Shown: positions 47,136 through 56,936 of the stretch, one piece after another
Layout: each line of letters begins with the position of its first letter
How positions within the stretch are numbered: the stretch's first letter is position 1
Assembly (NCBI RefSeq): GCF_016405965.1
Contig: NZ_JAEFCD010000019.1
Coordinates: forward strand, 1-64,000
DNA length: 64,000 bases
DNA from: Alteromonas sp. IB21
Lineage (GTDB): Bacteria; Pseudomonadota; Gammaproteobacteria; Enterobacterales; Alteromonadaceae
Direction: 5' to 3'
Notes under the pieces: generated by a model
What the model was told of the DNA's origin: nothing
What the model saw: only the letters and a program-made list of their open reading frames with translations
Databases searched by the model: none
Made by a program: the position numbers and the translations under genes

Positions 47136-49037
47136 TTACGCGCTAATTTTTTCATGCTTACGAAGCATGCCATGTTTTTTCAGGTAAACCAGCAGTAGAG
47201 AGATGGCAGCAGGCGTGATGCCTGAAATACGAGACGCTTTACCTATCGTTTCAGGTCTTGCCTCGGTTAGCTTAGCTACAACTTCATTTGAAAGACCAGA
47301 AATTTTGCTGAAATCCATATCAACGGGCAATAAGGTATTTTCATGACGCTGCGTTTTTGCAATCTCGTCCATTTGACGGGCAATGTAACCTGCGTATTTA
47401 ATTTGAATTTCCACCTGCTCAGATGCAATGGGGTCTTCAAGACCGGGGCCTACACTTTCAATTTCCATCAATTGGCTATAAGTCATTTCAGGTCGGCGGA
47501 TCAATTCTTCCAAAGAATGTTCGCGACTTACAGGGTTCTTTAGCATAGTGTTTAGCTGAGGCGCAGCTACGTGCTCAGGGTGGATCCACTGACCACGCAA
47601 ACGCTGTAGCTCACTTTCAACTGCTTCCATTTTCTCGTTGAACTTGGCCCAACGGGCGTCATCGACAAGACCAATTTCTCGTCCCATTGCCGTCAAGCGA
47701 CTGTCCGCGTTGTCTTCGCGAAGAAGCAGACGGTATTCAGCTCGGCTAGTAAACATACGATAGGGTTCTTTCGTTCCCATCGTTGCCAAGTCATCAATCA
47801 ATACACCCATGTAAGCTTGATCACGACGCAACACGAGTGGATCTTTTTGCTGTACTTGAAGTGCGGCATTAGCACCAGCCACTAAACCTTGTGCCCCCGC
47901 TTCTTCATAACCCGTTGTGCCGTTGATTTGACCAGCGAAGAACAAACCTTCGATAAACTTAGTTTCGAGGGTTTGTTTTAAATCGCGAGGATCAAAAAAG
48001 TCGTACTCTATCGCATAGCCAGGGCGCACAATATGCGCATTCTCAAAGCCTTTGATAGAACGCACAAGGTTCATCTGTACGTCGAAAGGCAAACTAGTTG
48101 AAATACCATTTGGATATACTTCAATGCTGTTTAACCCTTCAGGCTCAACAAAAATTTGGTGTGAAGATTTATCGGCAAATCGCGTGATCTTATCTTCAAT
48201 GCTCGGACAGTAACGAGGTCCAATACCTTCAATAACGCCAGTGAACATAGGAGAACGATCCAGCCCGCCGCGAATAATGTCATGGGTTTTCTCGTTAGTA
48301 TGCGTAATGTAACACGGGATCTGCGTCGGGTGCATGGTTCTGTCACCCATGAATGAAAACACCGGTGTTGGATCATCGCCAGGCTGAGGTTGCATTACCG
48401 AGAAGTCGAGTGAGCGCGCATCAAGCCTAGCAGGTGTCCCGGTTTTAAGGCGATCGACTCGAAACGGAAGCGCACGTAGTCTGTCAGCAAGCGCGATAGA
48501 CGGCGGATCGCCAGCACGGCCACCTCGATAGTTTTCAAGACCAATGTGAATGGTGCCACCCAAAAATGTCCCAACCGTTAACACCACTGACTTGGCTCTA
48601 AATTTTAGGCCCATCTGGGTAACTACGCCGCATACCCGATCATTTTCAACAACGAGATCGTCTACGCTTTGTTGGAAAAGCGTGAGATTTTCTTGATTTT
48701 CAACCATGTTCCGTATGGCATTTTTATAAAGCGTTCTGTCAGCTTGGGCACGGGTAGCACGCACTGCTGGGCCCTTTGAAGAGTTCAATGTTCTGAACTG
48801 AATACCGCCTTTGTCGATCGCCAATGCCATGGCGCCGCCCAGCGCGTCGATCTCTTTGACAAGGTGACCCTTACCGATCCCACCGATGGCAGGATTACAG
48901 GACATCTGGCCGATCGTTTCGATATTGTGAGTGAGCAAAAGCGTATTGGCACCCATGCGAGCAGCTGCGAGTGCCGCCTCTGTACCTGCATGTCCACCAC
49001 CAACGACGATGACATCAAATGCTTCAGCATAAAACAT
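47136..49037 (-). CDS. mnmG: tRNA cmnm5U34 modification enzyme MnmG
   Basis: 633 residues, an FAD protein that works with MnmE on the tRNA wobble uridine. The dinucleotide motif [20 protein letters not shown], the redox loop around [20 protein letters not shown] and the C-terminal tRNA/MnmE-binding helices are complete. It lies immediately left of oriC, as in E. coli. Confidence 0.98.
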   Translation of the reverse strand: MFYAEAFDVIVVGGGHAGTEAALAAARMGANTLLLTHNIETIGQMSCNPAIGGIGKGHLVKEIDALGGAMALAIDKGGIQFRTLNSSKGPAVRATRAQADRTLYKNAIRNMVENQENLTLFQQSVDDLVVENDRVCGVVTQMGLKFRAKSVVLTVGTFLGGTIHIGLENYRGGRAGDPPSIALADRLRALPFRVDRLKTGTPARLDARSLDFSVMQPQPGDDPTPVFSFMGDRTMHPTQIPCYITHTNEKTHDIIRGGLDRSPMFTGVIEGIGPRYCPSIEDKITRFADKSSHQIFVEPEGLNSIEVYPNGISTSLPFDVQMNLVRSIKGFENAHIVRPGYAIEYDFFDPRDLKQTLETKFIEGLFFAGQINGTTGYEEAGAQGLVAGANAALQVQQKDPLVLRRDQAYMGVLIDDLATMGTKEPYRMFTSRAEYRLLLREDNADSRLTAMGREIGLVDDARWAKFNEKMEAVESELQRLRGQWIHPEHVAAPQLNTMLKNPVSREHSLEELIRRPEMTYSQLMEIESVGPGLEDPIASEQVEIQIKYAGYIARQMDEIAKTQRHENTLLPVDMDFSKISGLSNEVVAKLTEARPETIGKASRISGITPAAISLLLVYLKKHGMLRKHEKISA

Positions 49038-49187
49038 GGTTAAACCTCACTATTCACGGACCATAAGCCTACTAAAAACTATTTTTTTCAAACAGAGAAT
49101 GCTCAAAAAAGGGCGCGTATTTTATCTGACTTATTGGATAAAGAAAATGATTAAATTTTCCTCAAAACCTTTTGAGATAAAAGGTGT

Positions 49188-49594
49188 GATCGTCTAATAA
49201 GATCTTAAGATCTCTTTTAGATCTGTTTATTTTTACTTTTATTAGGATCGTCACTTTCTGTGGGTAACCGATCAAAGCATCTAAAGATCATCAAGTTACG
49301 CGATCAATAACATTGGGAAACACCGATCCATAACCCTATCTGAATCTTGTGTATAAACACCCTTTTTATCCACATGCCGTTTTGTTTCAAAAGTTATTCT
49401 TTTTTCGATCAGAGCTTATACACAGTGGTTTGTAGGATCCTATCCACAGGACTGATCAAGATGTGATCCAGCTGGGGATAAAATGTTTGCTAATTATGAA
49501 TTACGATCTAAAGATCGCGATAGAACCTGCTCTATAGACCGATCACATTGTGGAGGAGATCTTTTATAAAACCTGTGACTAGATCCCGTGATCT
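49188..49594. other. oriC: Chromosomal replication origin oriC
   Basis: About 400 bases with 19 GATC sites by manual count, against one to two expected. DnaA boxes: TTATCCACA (49366), TTATACACA (49416 and, inverted, 49348), CTATCCACA (49440), TTACCCACA inverted (49259) and TTATCCCCA inverted (49473). An AT-rich unwinding region with 13-mer-like repeats GATCTTAAGATCT, GATCTCTTTTAG and GATCTGTTTATTT lies at 49201-49245 on the mnmG side. The order mnmG, 13-mers, boxes, mioC side is that of E. coli. The remaining bases to the dnaC-like gene show no gene. Confidence 0.92.
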
Positions 49595-49951
49595 CATTTT
49601 TAGACATATCTAAAACTTTGATTATTTTTGACAGCTGCATAAATTTTTTCTGAGATATTTCGCTTTTTTTCTTAATTAACGTCATTCCTCGACCAAGAAT
49701 AAGGAATGTTGATGCAAAAGTAATGCACCAGTAAATAGGGTTGTATTAGGTCTGTTAGATTAGTCGTGTGGGTTATTTAAAAGCAAAAGTGTGTTTATCG
49801 ATAGCGAGGAAGGTAACAACACTCTTTAGGTATCGTTTTTTGTAAGGGCTAAAGATTAAATGCCATATAGACATTTAACGAACGGAGAAACACAGGAAAG
49901 GTCTATGAAATGCGGTAAAAGTAGATATGGAGGACAATATACCAGGTGCTA

Positions 49952-50779
49952 TTAACGCACCTGGTTAGGCTGATAGCGTGGCTGTGCCACCGAGCCCTGC
50001 ATGTCTTCTTGCTCAATGGTTAAGCCCCCACGGCGGCTAGGGCCTTGAAACCTCACCTTATAAGTATCGTACTCTTTAATAGACTCAAAGCAGTAGCGCC
50101 CTAACGCATTTTCAAGTTCTGCCAAGTTGTGATTAGTGATCAAAATACAGTTTTTCTTGTTCACTAATCGCTGCCTTAGCAAATTTCCAAACCAGCTTTG
50201 CGCATTTTTTTTAAGCGCAGATTCGTTAACACACACTTCATCTAATATCAGCAAATCTACATCGAGAAGCTCTTGATTTATTTCCCTGTAGCGTTGGCTC
50301 GCATTGTCAGTTGCAGAGAAATCGAATGAGAAATTTCGCATTTCAAGTAAGGTTGAAAGCTGACGATAAAGCACTGAGATTTCGTATTGCTCAATGAGTT
50401 GGTGGGCAATTGCGCCTGCAATATGTGATTTACCCCTACCGTAATCGCCGTAGAAGATCATCATATGAGAACCGCTTTGTCGCCACGCGGGGTCGTCATG
50501 GGCCGCGATGAAAGATTGTGCAATAGAGACGGCTTCAATAACATCGTCGCTGTCTTCTACTAAATTGGCGAAGGTCCACTTCGGGTTTAAATCAGAACGA
50601 CCGTGAATAGCTTCTACGCGCGCCTTTTTACTGCGTTGCTGTAGTTGCGCTATTTCTTCGTTAGCTTGTGCCTCGTACTGCTTACGCAGCGTTTTGTAGT
50701 CGATGTACTCACCATTGGGATCGACATCTTTTTTAAGTGCTCTCGCTAAATTAGCAATTTTGTCAGTTATACGATCCAT
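49952..50779 (-). CDS. dnaC: DnaC-like helicase loader
   Basis: A 275-residue AAA+ ATPase. The Walker A motif is GDYGRGKSH (111-119), the Walker B LLILDEV, and the ending ISVLYRQLSTLLEMR-to-ITNHNLAELE arrangement is that of DnaC/IstB-type loaders, with an N-terminal helical region to grip DnaB. It would place the replicative helicase at the adjacent oriC. It forms a two-gene unit with the DnaT-like gene, 6 bases apart. The family is clear, the role inferred from E. coli. Confidence 0.87.
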   Translation of the reverse strand: MDRITDKIANLARALKKDVDPNGEYIDYKTLRKQYEAQANEEIAQLQQRSKKARVEAIHGRSDLNPKWTFANLVEDSDDVIEAVSIAQSFIAAHDDPAWRQSGSHMMIFYGDYGRGKSHIAGAIAHQLIEQYEISVLYRQLSTLLEMRNFSFDFSATDNASQRYREINQELLDVDLLILDEVCVNESALKKNAQSWFGNLLRQRLVNKKNCILITNHNLAELENALGRYCFESIKEYDTYKVRFQGPSRRGGLTIEQEDMQGSVAQPRYQPNQVR

Positions 50780-50785
50780 AACGAT

Positions 50786-51454
50786 TTAACTCTTCTTGGT
50801 TGCGGCATATTTTTCCACCAGCTTTTTCGCATTATCATCTGCTTCTATGCCCGCTGCAACTTTCACTTGTTGTGTTCCCACAACTTTTGTAGGCGCATAG
50901 CCTGAAGCAAGTCGCTTACGCTTGATATTATTGGCGAATTTTTGCGTCCACTGGAATTCACTAAAAACGGAACTAGGTCTGCCTAGCCAATAGGCGATAA
51001 ATTCTCCGACCTCGTTTTCATCGAATGTCTTATCAATGATACCAAGCAGTGAGGCCATTTCTTCAAAAAGTGCTTTGTTCGGTGTCCATGTCGCAGTCAT
51101 GGCACTATGGCGGGTGTGCAGTTGTTCAAAATCCGACTGTGGCTCGCTTAAAAGAGGAAGAAGAAGGGTTTTGCCATTAATAGTGTGCTCAAGATCTAGT
51201 TCAAGGGGAAGGGCGACTAAGCCAACTTGCTCAAGCTGTTTCACCAAGCTATTTATTTGACGACCCCGTTGATAGGTGTCGTCCCTGTTGTCGCCATTAA
51301 GCAAAGTAAGAAGCTGCTTGTAATCAATAGGTGCCGACGATGTGGTGGCCTGATTTGCACCTACGCGAAGCCCAAGGAGATATAACACTCTGCAATCGTT
51401 GGAAAGCGGTGATTGCAACACAGCGAGTTCTGCTTGGGTTAGGCTATTGGTCAT
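50786..51454 (-). CDS. dnaT: DnaT-like primosomal protein
   Basis: 222 residues. The C-terminal third (ENEVGEFIAYWLGRP, FSEFQWTQKFANNIKRKR) matches the single-strand-binding domain of DnaT; the N-terminal part is more variable. DnaT links PriA/PriB to DnaB-DnaC in restart. Its placement directly before the dnaC-like gene supports the call, as E. coli also has dnaTC together. Confidence 0.8.
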   Translation of the reverse strand: MTNSLTQAELAVLQSPLSNDCRVLYLLGLRVGANQATTSSAPIDYKQLLTLLNGDNRDDTYQRGRQINSLVKQLEQVGLVALPLELDLEHTINGKTLLLPLLSEPQSDFEQLHTRHSAMTATWTPNKALFEEMASLLGIIDKTFDENEVGEFIAYWLGRPSSVFSEFQWTQKFANNIKRKRLASGYAPTKVVGTQQVKVAAGIEADDNAKKLVEKYAATKKS

Positions 51455-51483
51455 TACATAAAGTCCAAGTGACAGTGCGGCTA

Positions 51484-51921
51484 TCAGGCATTCGCTAACT
51501 TTTCATCAAACCATTCTACAGCGGCATCTTCAGGAATTGGATGTTCTAGCACATCTATGTAAAGGGCGTCGCTAATAAGCTTACCGCCACCGTTTAAGAT
51601 ATGCTTCTCCATTTCTTTTGCACCGAAGCAAAACGTGTCATAACTGGTGTCGCCGAGGCCGATCACATATGCATTGACTGCCTGCAGATCAGCGTTTTCT
51701 AGTTGTTTTGCAAATGGCTGAATATTATCAGGTAGCTCACCCGCGCCATGGGTAGATGTACACACTATCCATGTGGACGCGTTGTTAATATTTTCAAGGT
51801 CGGGCTCTGCGTGAATAGTGTGGGTATATCCACGCTCATTAAGCTTTTCTGCAATGGCGTCGGCTACGTATTCTGCGGCACCTAACATAGTGCCCACAAT
51901 AATTTCAAAATGCTTACTCAT
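51484..51921 (-). CDS. mioC: Flavodoxin-like protein MioC
   Basis: 145 residues, a short-chain flavodoxin: VGTMLGAAEYVADAI and STHGAGELPDN bind FMN, GLGDTSYDTFCFGA completes the site. MioC is the gene next to oriC in E. coli; here the dnaTC pair lies between. Confidence 0.94.
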   Translation of the reverse strand: MSKHFEIIVGTMLGAAEYVADAIAEKLNERGYTHTIHAEPDLENINNASTWIVCTSTHGAGELPDNIQPFAKQLENADLQAVNAYVIGLGDTSYDTFCFGAKEMEKHILNGGGKLISDALYIDVLEHPIPEDAAVEWFDEKLANA

Positions 51922-51974
51922 GAATATGCTACTTCTTTATTTACGATTAAAGGTTTAGCCCAACCGGCGGCGTT

Positions 51975-53363
51975 TTATTTGCCGATACAGAACGATGAAA
52001 AAATCTTACCAAGCAGATCGTCAGAGGTAAATTCACCGGTTATCTCACACAGTGCTTGATGCGCTAAACGGAGCTCTTCGGCCAATAATTCACCCGCCAT
52101 CGCGTCATGAAGTTGTTGTTCACCAGTGCTCACGTAGCGGTAAGCTTGATCTAGTGCATCTATGTGACGTCTTCGAGCAATGAATTGTCCTTCTGTTGTC
52201 GTATCGAACCCCATGGTTTTTGCTAGATGTGTTTTTAACGTATCTACACCACTACCTTGCTTGGCTGACAAGTTAATAACAGAGATGTCACCATGTTTGG
52301 TGGCCACTGTACTATGCCCGATGTTTAAGGTGCTTAGGTCGGCTTTATTGCGTACTACAGTAACTGGAATGCCCTGTGGAAGACGCGCCATAAACTCAGG
52401 CCAAATCTCATAGGGATCGATAATGCTGGTTGAGGTAGAATCAACAACAAATAGCACGTGATCGGCTTCGTTGATGGCCTGCCAGGCTCGTTCAATGCCG
52501 ATCTGTTCTACTTTATCGGGGCTCTCTCTCAGTCCAGCCGTATCGATAATATGTACCGGCATACCGTTAATGTGAATATGCTCTTTAAGCACATCTCTAG
52601 TGGTACCTGCAATGTCAGTAACAATAGCGCTGTCACGACCAGCAAGCGCGTTTAACAGACTGGATTTGCCTGCGTTAGGTCGCCCCGCAATCACCACCTG
52701 CATGCCTTCGCGTAACAACGTACCTTGCTTGGCTTGTTCTCGTACTTTAGCAAGGCTTTCCATAATGGCACTTAAATCACCTGATACTTTACCATCAGAT
52801 AAGAAGTCGATTTCTTCTTCAGGAAAATCAATAGCTGCTTCCACATACATTCGCAGATGGACAATTTGGTCAGACAGCGTTTGAATCTGCGTGGAAAACT
52901 CACCCTGCAAGGATCGCAAAGCGCTTTTAGCCGCTTGCTTTGAACTGGCGTCAATTAAATCGGCAATGGCCTCTGCTTGCGCTAAGTCTAACTTATCATT
53001 TAAAAAAGCCTGCTCACTAAACTCGCCTGGATTGGCAAGCCTTGCATGTCCTGTTGCAAGCACAGCATCTATCAGCATGTCCATAACCACTTGGCCGCCG
53101 TGGCCTTGTAGTTCCAACACATCTTCGCCAGTAAACGAATTTGGGCCTTTAAAAAACAGCGCTATGCCCTGATCTATTACGCTTTGGTTTATATCTACAA
53201 ATGGCGTATACGTGGCAAGTCGAGGTGTAAGTGTACAGGGTACCAACGCCTCGGCAATAGCACTGGCTTTTGGACCTGATACACGAACAATACCCACACC
53301 GCCTCGTCCTGGTGCCGTGGCCTGGGCGATAATAGTATCCGTTGAAAGGGTGAGTGATTCCAT
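51975..53363 (-). CDS. mnmE: tRNA modification GTPase MnmE
   Basis: 462 residues: an N-terminal folate-binding domain ([19 protein letters not shown]), a helical domain with an inserted G domain (GRPNAGKSS near 225, [15 protein letters not shown]) and the C-terminal CIGK motif needed for chemistry. Acts with MnmG on U34. Confidence 0.98.
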   Translation of the reverse strand: MESLTLSTDTIIAQATAPGRGGVGIVRVSGPKASAIAEALVPCTLTPRLATYTPFVDINQSVIDQGIALFFKGPNSFTGEDVLELQGHGGQVVMDMLIDAVLATGHARLANPGEFSEQAFLNDKLDLAQAEAIADLIDASSKQAAKSALRSLQGEFSTQIQTLSDQIVHLRMYVEAAIDFPEEEIDFLSDGKVSGDLSAIMESLAKVREQAKQGTLLREGMQVVIAGRPNAGKSSLLNALAGRDSAIVTDIAGTTRDVLKEHIHINGMPVHIIDTAGLRESPDKVEQIGIERAWQAINEADHVLFVVDSTSTSIIDPYEIWPEFMARLPQGIPVTVVRNKADLSTLNIGHSTVATKHGDISVINLSAKQGSGVDTLKTHLAKTMGFDTTTEGQFIARRRHIDALDQAYRYVSTGEQQLHDAMAGELLAEELRLAHQALCEITGEFTSDDLLGKIFSSFCIGK

Positions 53364-53365
53364 AA

Positions 53366-53848
53366 TTAGTCGCGGAAGTTCTTAAATTGGAAAGGTTGAC
53401 CTAAGTCTGATTCTTTTACCAATGCAATCGCTTGTTGAAGATCATCGCGTTTTTTTCCTGTAACACGAAGCTCTTCACCTTGAATCGCAGTTTGCACTTT
53501 AATTTTGGCGTCTTTAATCAGTTTTACAATCTTCTTTGCCATTGGCTGTTCAATACCTTCTTTAAAGGTAATGGTTTGACGATAGGTTCTACCGTGGGCA
53601 TCGAAGGGTTTTACATCCATAGATGACGTATCGACATTGCGTTTGGACATAGCGGTTCTGAACATACTTTCCATTTGCTGAAGTTGGAATTCAGCTTCGG
53701 CTTTCATGACAACCGTTTTTTCTTTGTATTCAAAGCTCGCGTCGATACCGCGGAAGTCAAATCGTGTGGTTAGCTCTCGACTCGCGTTTTCAGTGGCGTT
53801 ACGCACTTCTTCCATATTGATTTCTGAAACAATATCAAATGATGGCAC
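53366..53848 (-). CDS. yajQ: YajQ-family nucleotide-binding protein
   Basis: 160 residues, the full family length ([20 protein letters not shown], ending [14 protein letters not shown]). Family members bind nucleotides, in some species cyclic di-GMP, and influence transcription. Its stop is 2 bases before the mnmE start, an unusual pairing. Confidence 0.94.
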   Translation of the reverse strand: MPSFDIVSEINMEEVRNATENASRELTTRFDFRGIDASFEYKEKTVVMKAEAEFQLQQMESMFRTAMSKRNVDTSSMDVKPFDAHGRTYRQTITFKEGIEQPMAKKIVKLIKDAKIKVQTAIQGEELRVTGKKRDDLQQAIALVKESDLGQPFQFKNFRD

Positions 53849-53870
53849 AGTTTAATCCTCTCAATACAAA

Positions 53871-53892
53871 ACAGCCCGCGTAGGCGGGCTGT
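53871..53892 (-). terminator. Terminator after yidC
   Basis: ACAGCCCGC / GCGGGCTGT with a 4-base loop, followed on the minus strand by TTTTG. Ends the rpmH-rnpA-yidD-yidC run. Confidence 0.8.
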
Positions 53893-53912
53893 ATAATTAA
53901 ATGCTCAACAGC

Positions 53913-55568
53913 TTATTTACTGCTGATGCCCCGCTTCTCCATTGAAGCATAAATCATTTTGGCTTGAACCAAGGTAATTACGTTACTGACTAACCAGTAT
54001 AGTACCAGACCTGCAGGGAACCACAGGAAGAACACACTCATTGCTACTGGCATCCACTGCATAATTTTCTGCTGCATAGGGTCAGTAATGGTGGTTGGCT
54101 GTAGTTTTTGCAATAGATACATACTTGCGCCAGTAAGAATAGGTAGCACAAAATATGGGTCTTTCGTAGAAAGGTCAGTGATCCAAAGTACAAAGTCAGC
54201 ATGGCGAAGCTCAACACTCTCCATCAACACCCAGTAAAGTGCTAGGAAGATAGGCATTTGAAGAAGAAGTGGTAAACACCCACCCATAGGGTTTACTTTC
54301 TCTTTGCGGTATAGCTCCATCATGGCTTGAGACATTTTTTGTCTGTCATCGCCAAAGCGATCTTTAAGCTGTTGCATCTTAGGTGCTAAGTTGCGCATAC
54401 GTGCCATTGACTCGTATTGCTTCTTAGTTAGCCAGTACATCGCGCCTTTCACTACAATAGTGATAAGGATAATCGCCACACCCCAGTTATTAACCAGACT
54501 ATGCAGGAACGTAAGTAGGGCGAACAGCGGCTGTGAGATCCAGAACAAAATGCCGTAGTCCACTGTTAGGTCTAAACCACGTGCAATCTTAGCAAGTTTC
54601 TCTTGATCTTTCGGACCCATGTAAAGGGTCGAAGCCAGTGTCTTGGTTTCCCCTGGTGCAATGCTTTCAGATGGCGATAAAACACCAATAACCGCGTACT
54701 GATTATTCAGGTTGCGTGAATACAGTGTGTTGGTTTGCTCTTGTGAAGGAACCCATGCTGAAACAAAGTAGTGTTCAAGCATACCAACCCAACCTGCTTT
54801 CGTAGTTTCACGAAGCTTTTCATCTTCTATCTCGTCAAACGAGTATTTCTGATAGCGGTCATCTTCAGTTGAGTAAGCAGCACCACGATATGTTGGCATA
54901 AACATGTTGCTGTCATCTTCAAATTCCATCACTTGTTTAAGCTGCGCATAAGGCTGAACAGTTGCCGCATTACCAGTATTGTTTTCAACGCTATAGCTAA
55001 CGTTTACGTCGTACTTATCTTTGGTAAACGTAAATGTTTTGGTTATAGCTAGCCCTTGATTATTTTTCCAAGTAAGTGGAATAACCAGAGTATCGCCGGT
55101 CATTTCGTAGAATTCACTTTGCGCAGTATAAACTGGGCGGCCACTGCTGCTTGCATCCGGACCTTGCGCTCCAATAAGGCCACTTTGTGCTACGTAAAGT
55201 CCGTTACCTGAACGAAGTAGGCTATAAGGAATCTCAGACCCTTGCTCGACCGGGAATTTAAGTAAGTCCGCTGATACTACATCACCACCGAGCAAATCGA
55301 TGCGTACATCCAGTGTATCGGTTTTGACTTCAATAATTCGGTTGCTAGTTTGTGATGCTGCAACGGGCTGTGCTGCCGGAACGCTATCACTACTTGGTAC
55401 ATCTTCACTGCTATTATCAACAAATGACGGTACGCCCTGAGATGCTTCTTGCGTTTGTTGTTCAACAGGCACAACTGGCTGTGGCCCATAATCTTTTTGC
55501 CATGACTGCCAAAGCAAAAAGCTAACTAGCGCAAGGCCAATTATCAGAAAACTACGTTGCGATTCCAT
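53913..55568 (-). CDS. yidC: Membrane protein insertase YidC
   Basis: 551 residues: an N-terminal anchor (FLIIGLALVSFLLW), a large periplasmic domain and a C-terminal five-segment insertase core with the cytoplasmic hairpin. The ATG at 55568 (MESQRSFLII) gives the usual start; 22 extra in-frame codons upstream overlap yidD and are rejected. Confidence 0.97.
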   Translation of the reverse strand: MESQRSFLIIGLALVSFLLWQSWQKDYGPQPVVPVEQQTQEASQGVPSFVDNSSEDVPSSDSVPAAQPVAASQTSNRIIEVKTDTLDVRIDLLGGDVVSADLLKFPVEQGSEIPYSLLRSGNGLYVAQSGLIGAQGPDASSSGRPVYTAQSEFYEMTGDTLVIPLTWKNNQGLAITKTFTFTKDKYDVNVSYSVENNTGNAATVQPYAQLKQVMEFEDDSNMFMPTYRGAAYSTEDDRYQKYSFDEIEDEKLRETTKAGWVGMLEHYFVSAWVPSQEQTNTLYSRNLNNQYAVIGVLSPSESIAPGETKTLASTLYMGPKDQEKLAKIARGLDLTVDYGILFWISQPLFALLTFLHSLVNNWGVAIILITIVVKGAMYWLTKKQYESMARMRNLAPKMQQLKDRFGDDRQKMSQAMMELYRKEKVNPMGGCLPLLLQMPIFLALYWVLMESVELRHADFVLWITDLSTKDPYFVLPILTGASMYLLQKLQPTTITDPMQQKIMQWMPVAMSVFFLWFPAGLVLYWLVSNVITLVQAKMIYASMEKRGISSK

Positions 55569-55578
55569 AGAGGTCTCT

Positions 55579-55848
55579 TTATTTTGAGTGTTTATCTTGT
55601 TGTTTTTCCGGCACTGGATCGTATCCGCCGGCATGCAAAGGGTGGCATTTTAATATGCGTTTAATAGATAACCAACCGCCTTTTACCAATCCATGCGTTT
55701 TTAATGCGTCTATAGCATACCAAGAACAAGAAGGATGGAAACGACATCGTTGCCCTAATATAGGTGATATGAACCATTGATAACACTTTATCAAAGTCAA
55801 TGGCACCACTATTAAGAGTTGCTGCAACGCTTGTTTAATTTTTTCCAT
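55579..55848 (-). CDS. yidD: YidD membrane insertion factor
   Basis: 89 residues, helper of YidC. The conserved [15 protein letters not shown] and [13 protein letters not shown] motifs are intact. Overlaps the 3' end of rnpA by 37 bases, as is usual. Confidence 0.95.
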   Translation of the reverse strand: MEKIKQALQQLLIVVPLTLIKCYQWFISPILGQRCRFHPSCSWYAIDALKTHGLVKGGWLSIKRILKCHPLHAGGYDPVPEKQQDKHSK

Positions 55849-56171
55849 AGCTTATCCAATGTTGAAAATGCTTCTTGGTTGCTAAGCTTGTCTGCGCCAG
55901 ACTTGCCAATAACGATAATATCGACATTGGGTAGATTGTGTTGTTTGTGCCTGAAACTTTCTCTGACCAAGCGTTTTAAGCGATTTCTATCATGGGCTTT
56001 GCGTATGCGCTTTTTTGCCAAAGTAATGCCTAAGCGAGGATTTGAAAGAGTATTTTTTCTAGCTAGGATAGTAAAAGAGGGAGATACAGCTGGGGTTGCG
56101 TCATCAAACACATAGGTAAAGTGGGTGGGAGTTAACAGACGTAACTCCCTAGAAAACGTATTCTCGCCCAC
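55812..56171 (-). CDS. rnpA: RNase P protein component
   Basis: About 119 residues binding the catalytic RNA of RNase [18 protein letters not shown] and the basic RNR motif [20 protein letters not shown] are clear. GTG at 56171 matches the E. coli start position relative to FPRELRLL and lies 15 bases after rpmH; a TTG directly after the rpmH stop (56186) would add 5 residues and is the alternative. Confidence 0.93.
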   Translation of the reverse strand: MGENTFSRELRLLTPTHFTYVFDDATPAVSPSFTILARKNTLSNPRLGITLAKKRIRKAHDRNRLKRLVRESFRHKQHNLPNVDIIVIGKSGADKLSNQEAFSTLDKLWKKLNKRCSNS

Positions 56172-56186
56172 TTTAGCGTCTTTCAA

Positions 56187-56321
56187 TTAAGCTGAAAGAC
56201 GAGCGCGGCCTTTTGCACGGCGAGCTGCTAGTACTTTACGACCATTTTTAGTCGCCATACGAGCACGAAAACCGTGAGAACGCTTGCGCTTCAAATTGCT
56301 CGGTTGAAATGTTCTTTTCAT
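56187..56321 (-). CDS. rpmH: Ribosomal protein L34
   Basis: 44 residues, [20 protein letters not shown] followed by [20 protein letters not shown]. Found by reading the minus strand upstream of rnpA. The classic rpmH-rnpA pair, divergent from dnaA. Confidence 0.97.
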   Translation of the reverse strand: MKRTFQPSNLKRKRSHGFRARMATKNGRKVLAARRAKGRARLSA

Positions 56322-56547
56322 GACCAAAGTCTCACTTATATTTAGTTAAACATAGGCGTTTTTGGTAACACATTACGCTGCTTTCAGAATAATGTGGTGT
56401 TTTCACCAGAAAAGCCCATCGAAAAAGGACGCTGAATTCTAGAGATCTCGTGGCCTCGTGTCAATGGATATTCTTCCTTTTCGGACGAATAAGTGAACAA
56501 TTTTTACTATATTTTAAACAGTAAGTCAGTTTCTCATACAAAGTTCT

Positions 56548-56788
56548 TGTGAATAACGTGTAAAAGTCACTAAGGTTATCCACAGTAGTTTGTGTAAAAC
56601 ATCACTGAACTTAAAAATTGCAAGGGGATCTTCTGTGTTTTTACGTCTTATTTAGACTGAATTTTTCTCTACATAGTATGATTTGATCTAAAACTAAAAG
56701 TTTATAAAATCAATAGCATAGGTTTTTGATCGTAAAGATCGTTGAGGATCGTTATTTACTTTATGTTGATAACGTTAGATAATCCACA
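56548..56788. promoter_or_regulatory. DnaA boxes between rpmH and dnaA
   Basis: A perfect TTATCCACA (56576) plus near-matches TTATTCACA (inverted, 56548) and TAATCCACA (56780) lie in the 615-base AT-rich gap, along with GATC sites clustered near 56730-56750. Autoregulation of dnaA by DnaA is the likely role; this interval is the main origin in Pseudomonas. Confidence 0.7.
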
Positions 56789-56936
56789 GCTTATAAAACG
56801 ATAATTTAATTTCTCGCTGTTACCCAACACTTCCAACGCTATTTCTCTCTGATGGCGCTTTCTGGTGCCTGATTTTCTATATATGGCATTTTCGATGTTG
56901 GCTTTTCTTGCGAGTAACGGGAGTTAGCTACGTACT

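Noticed and set aside
49494-49685. A 63-codon minus-strand open frame inside the oriC region
   Set aside because: It overlaps dense GATC sites of the origin, lacks a ribosome site and has a low-complexity lysine- and serine-rich product.
49942-49964. CCAGGTGC / GCACCTGG hairpin as the dnaC terminator
   Set aside because: It overlaps the stop codon and is not followed by a T-run, so termination there is not supported.
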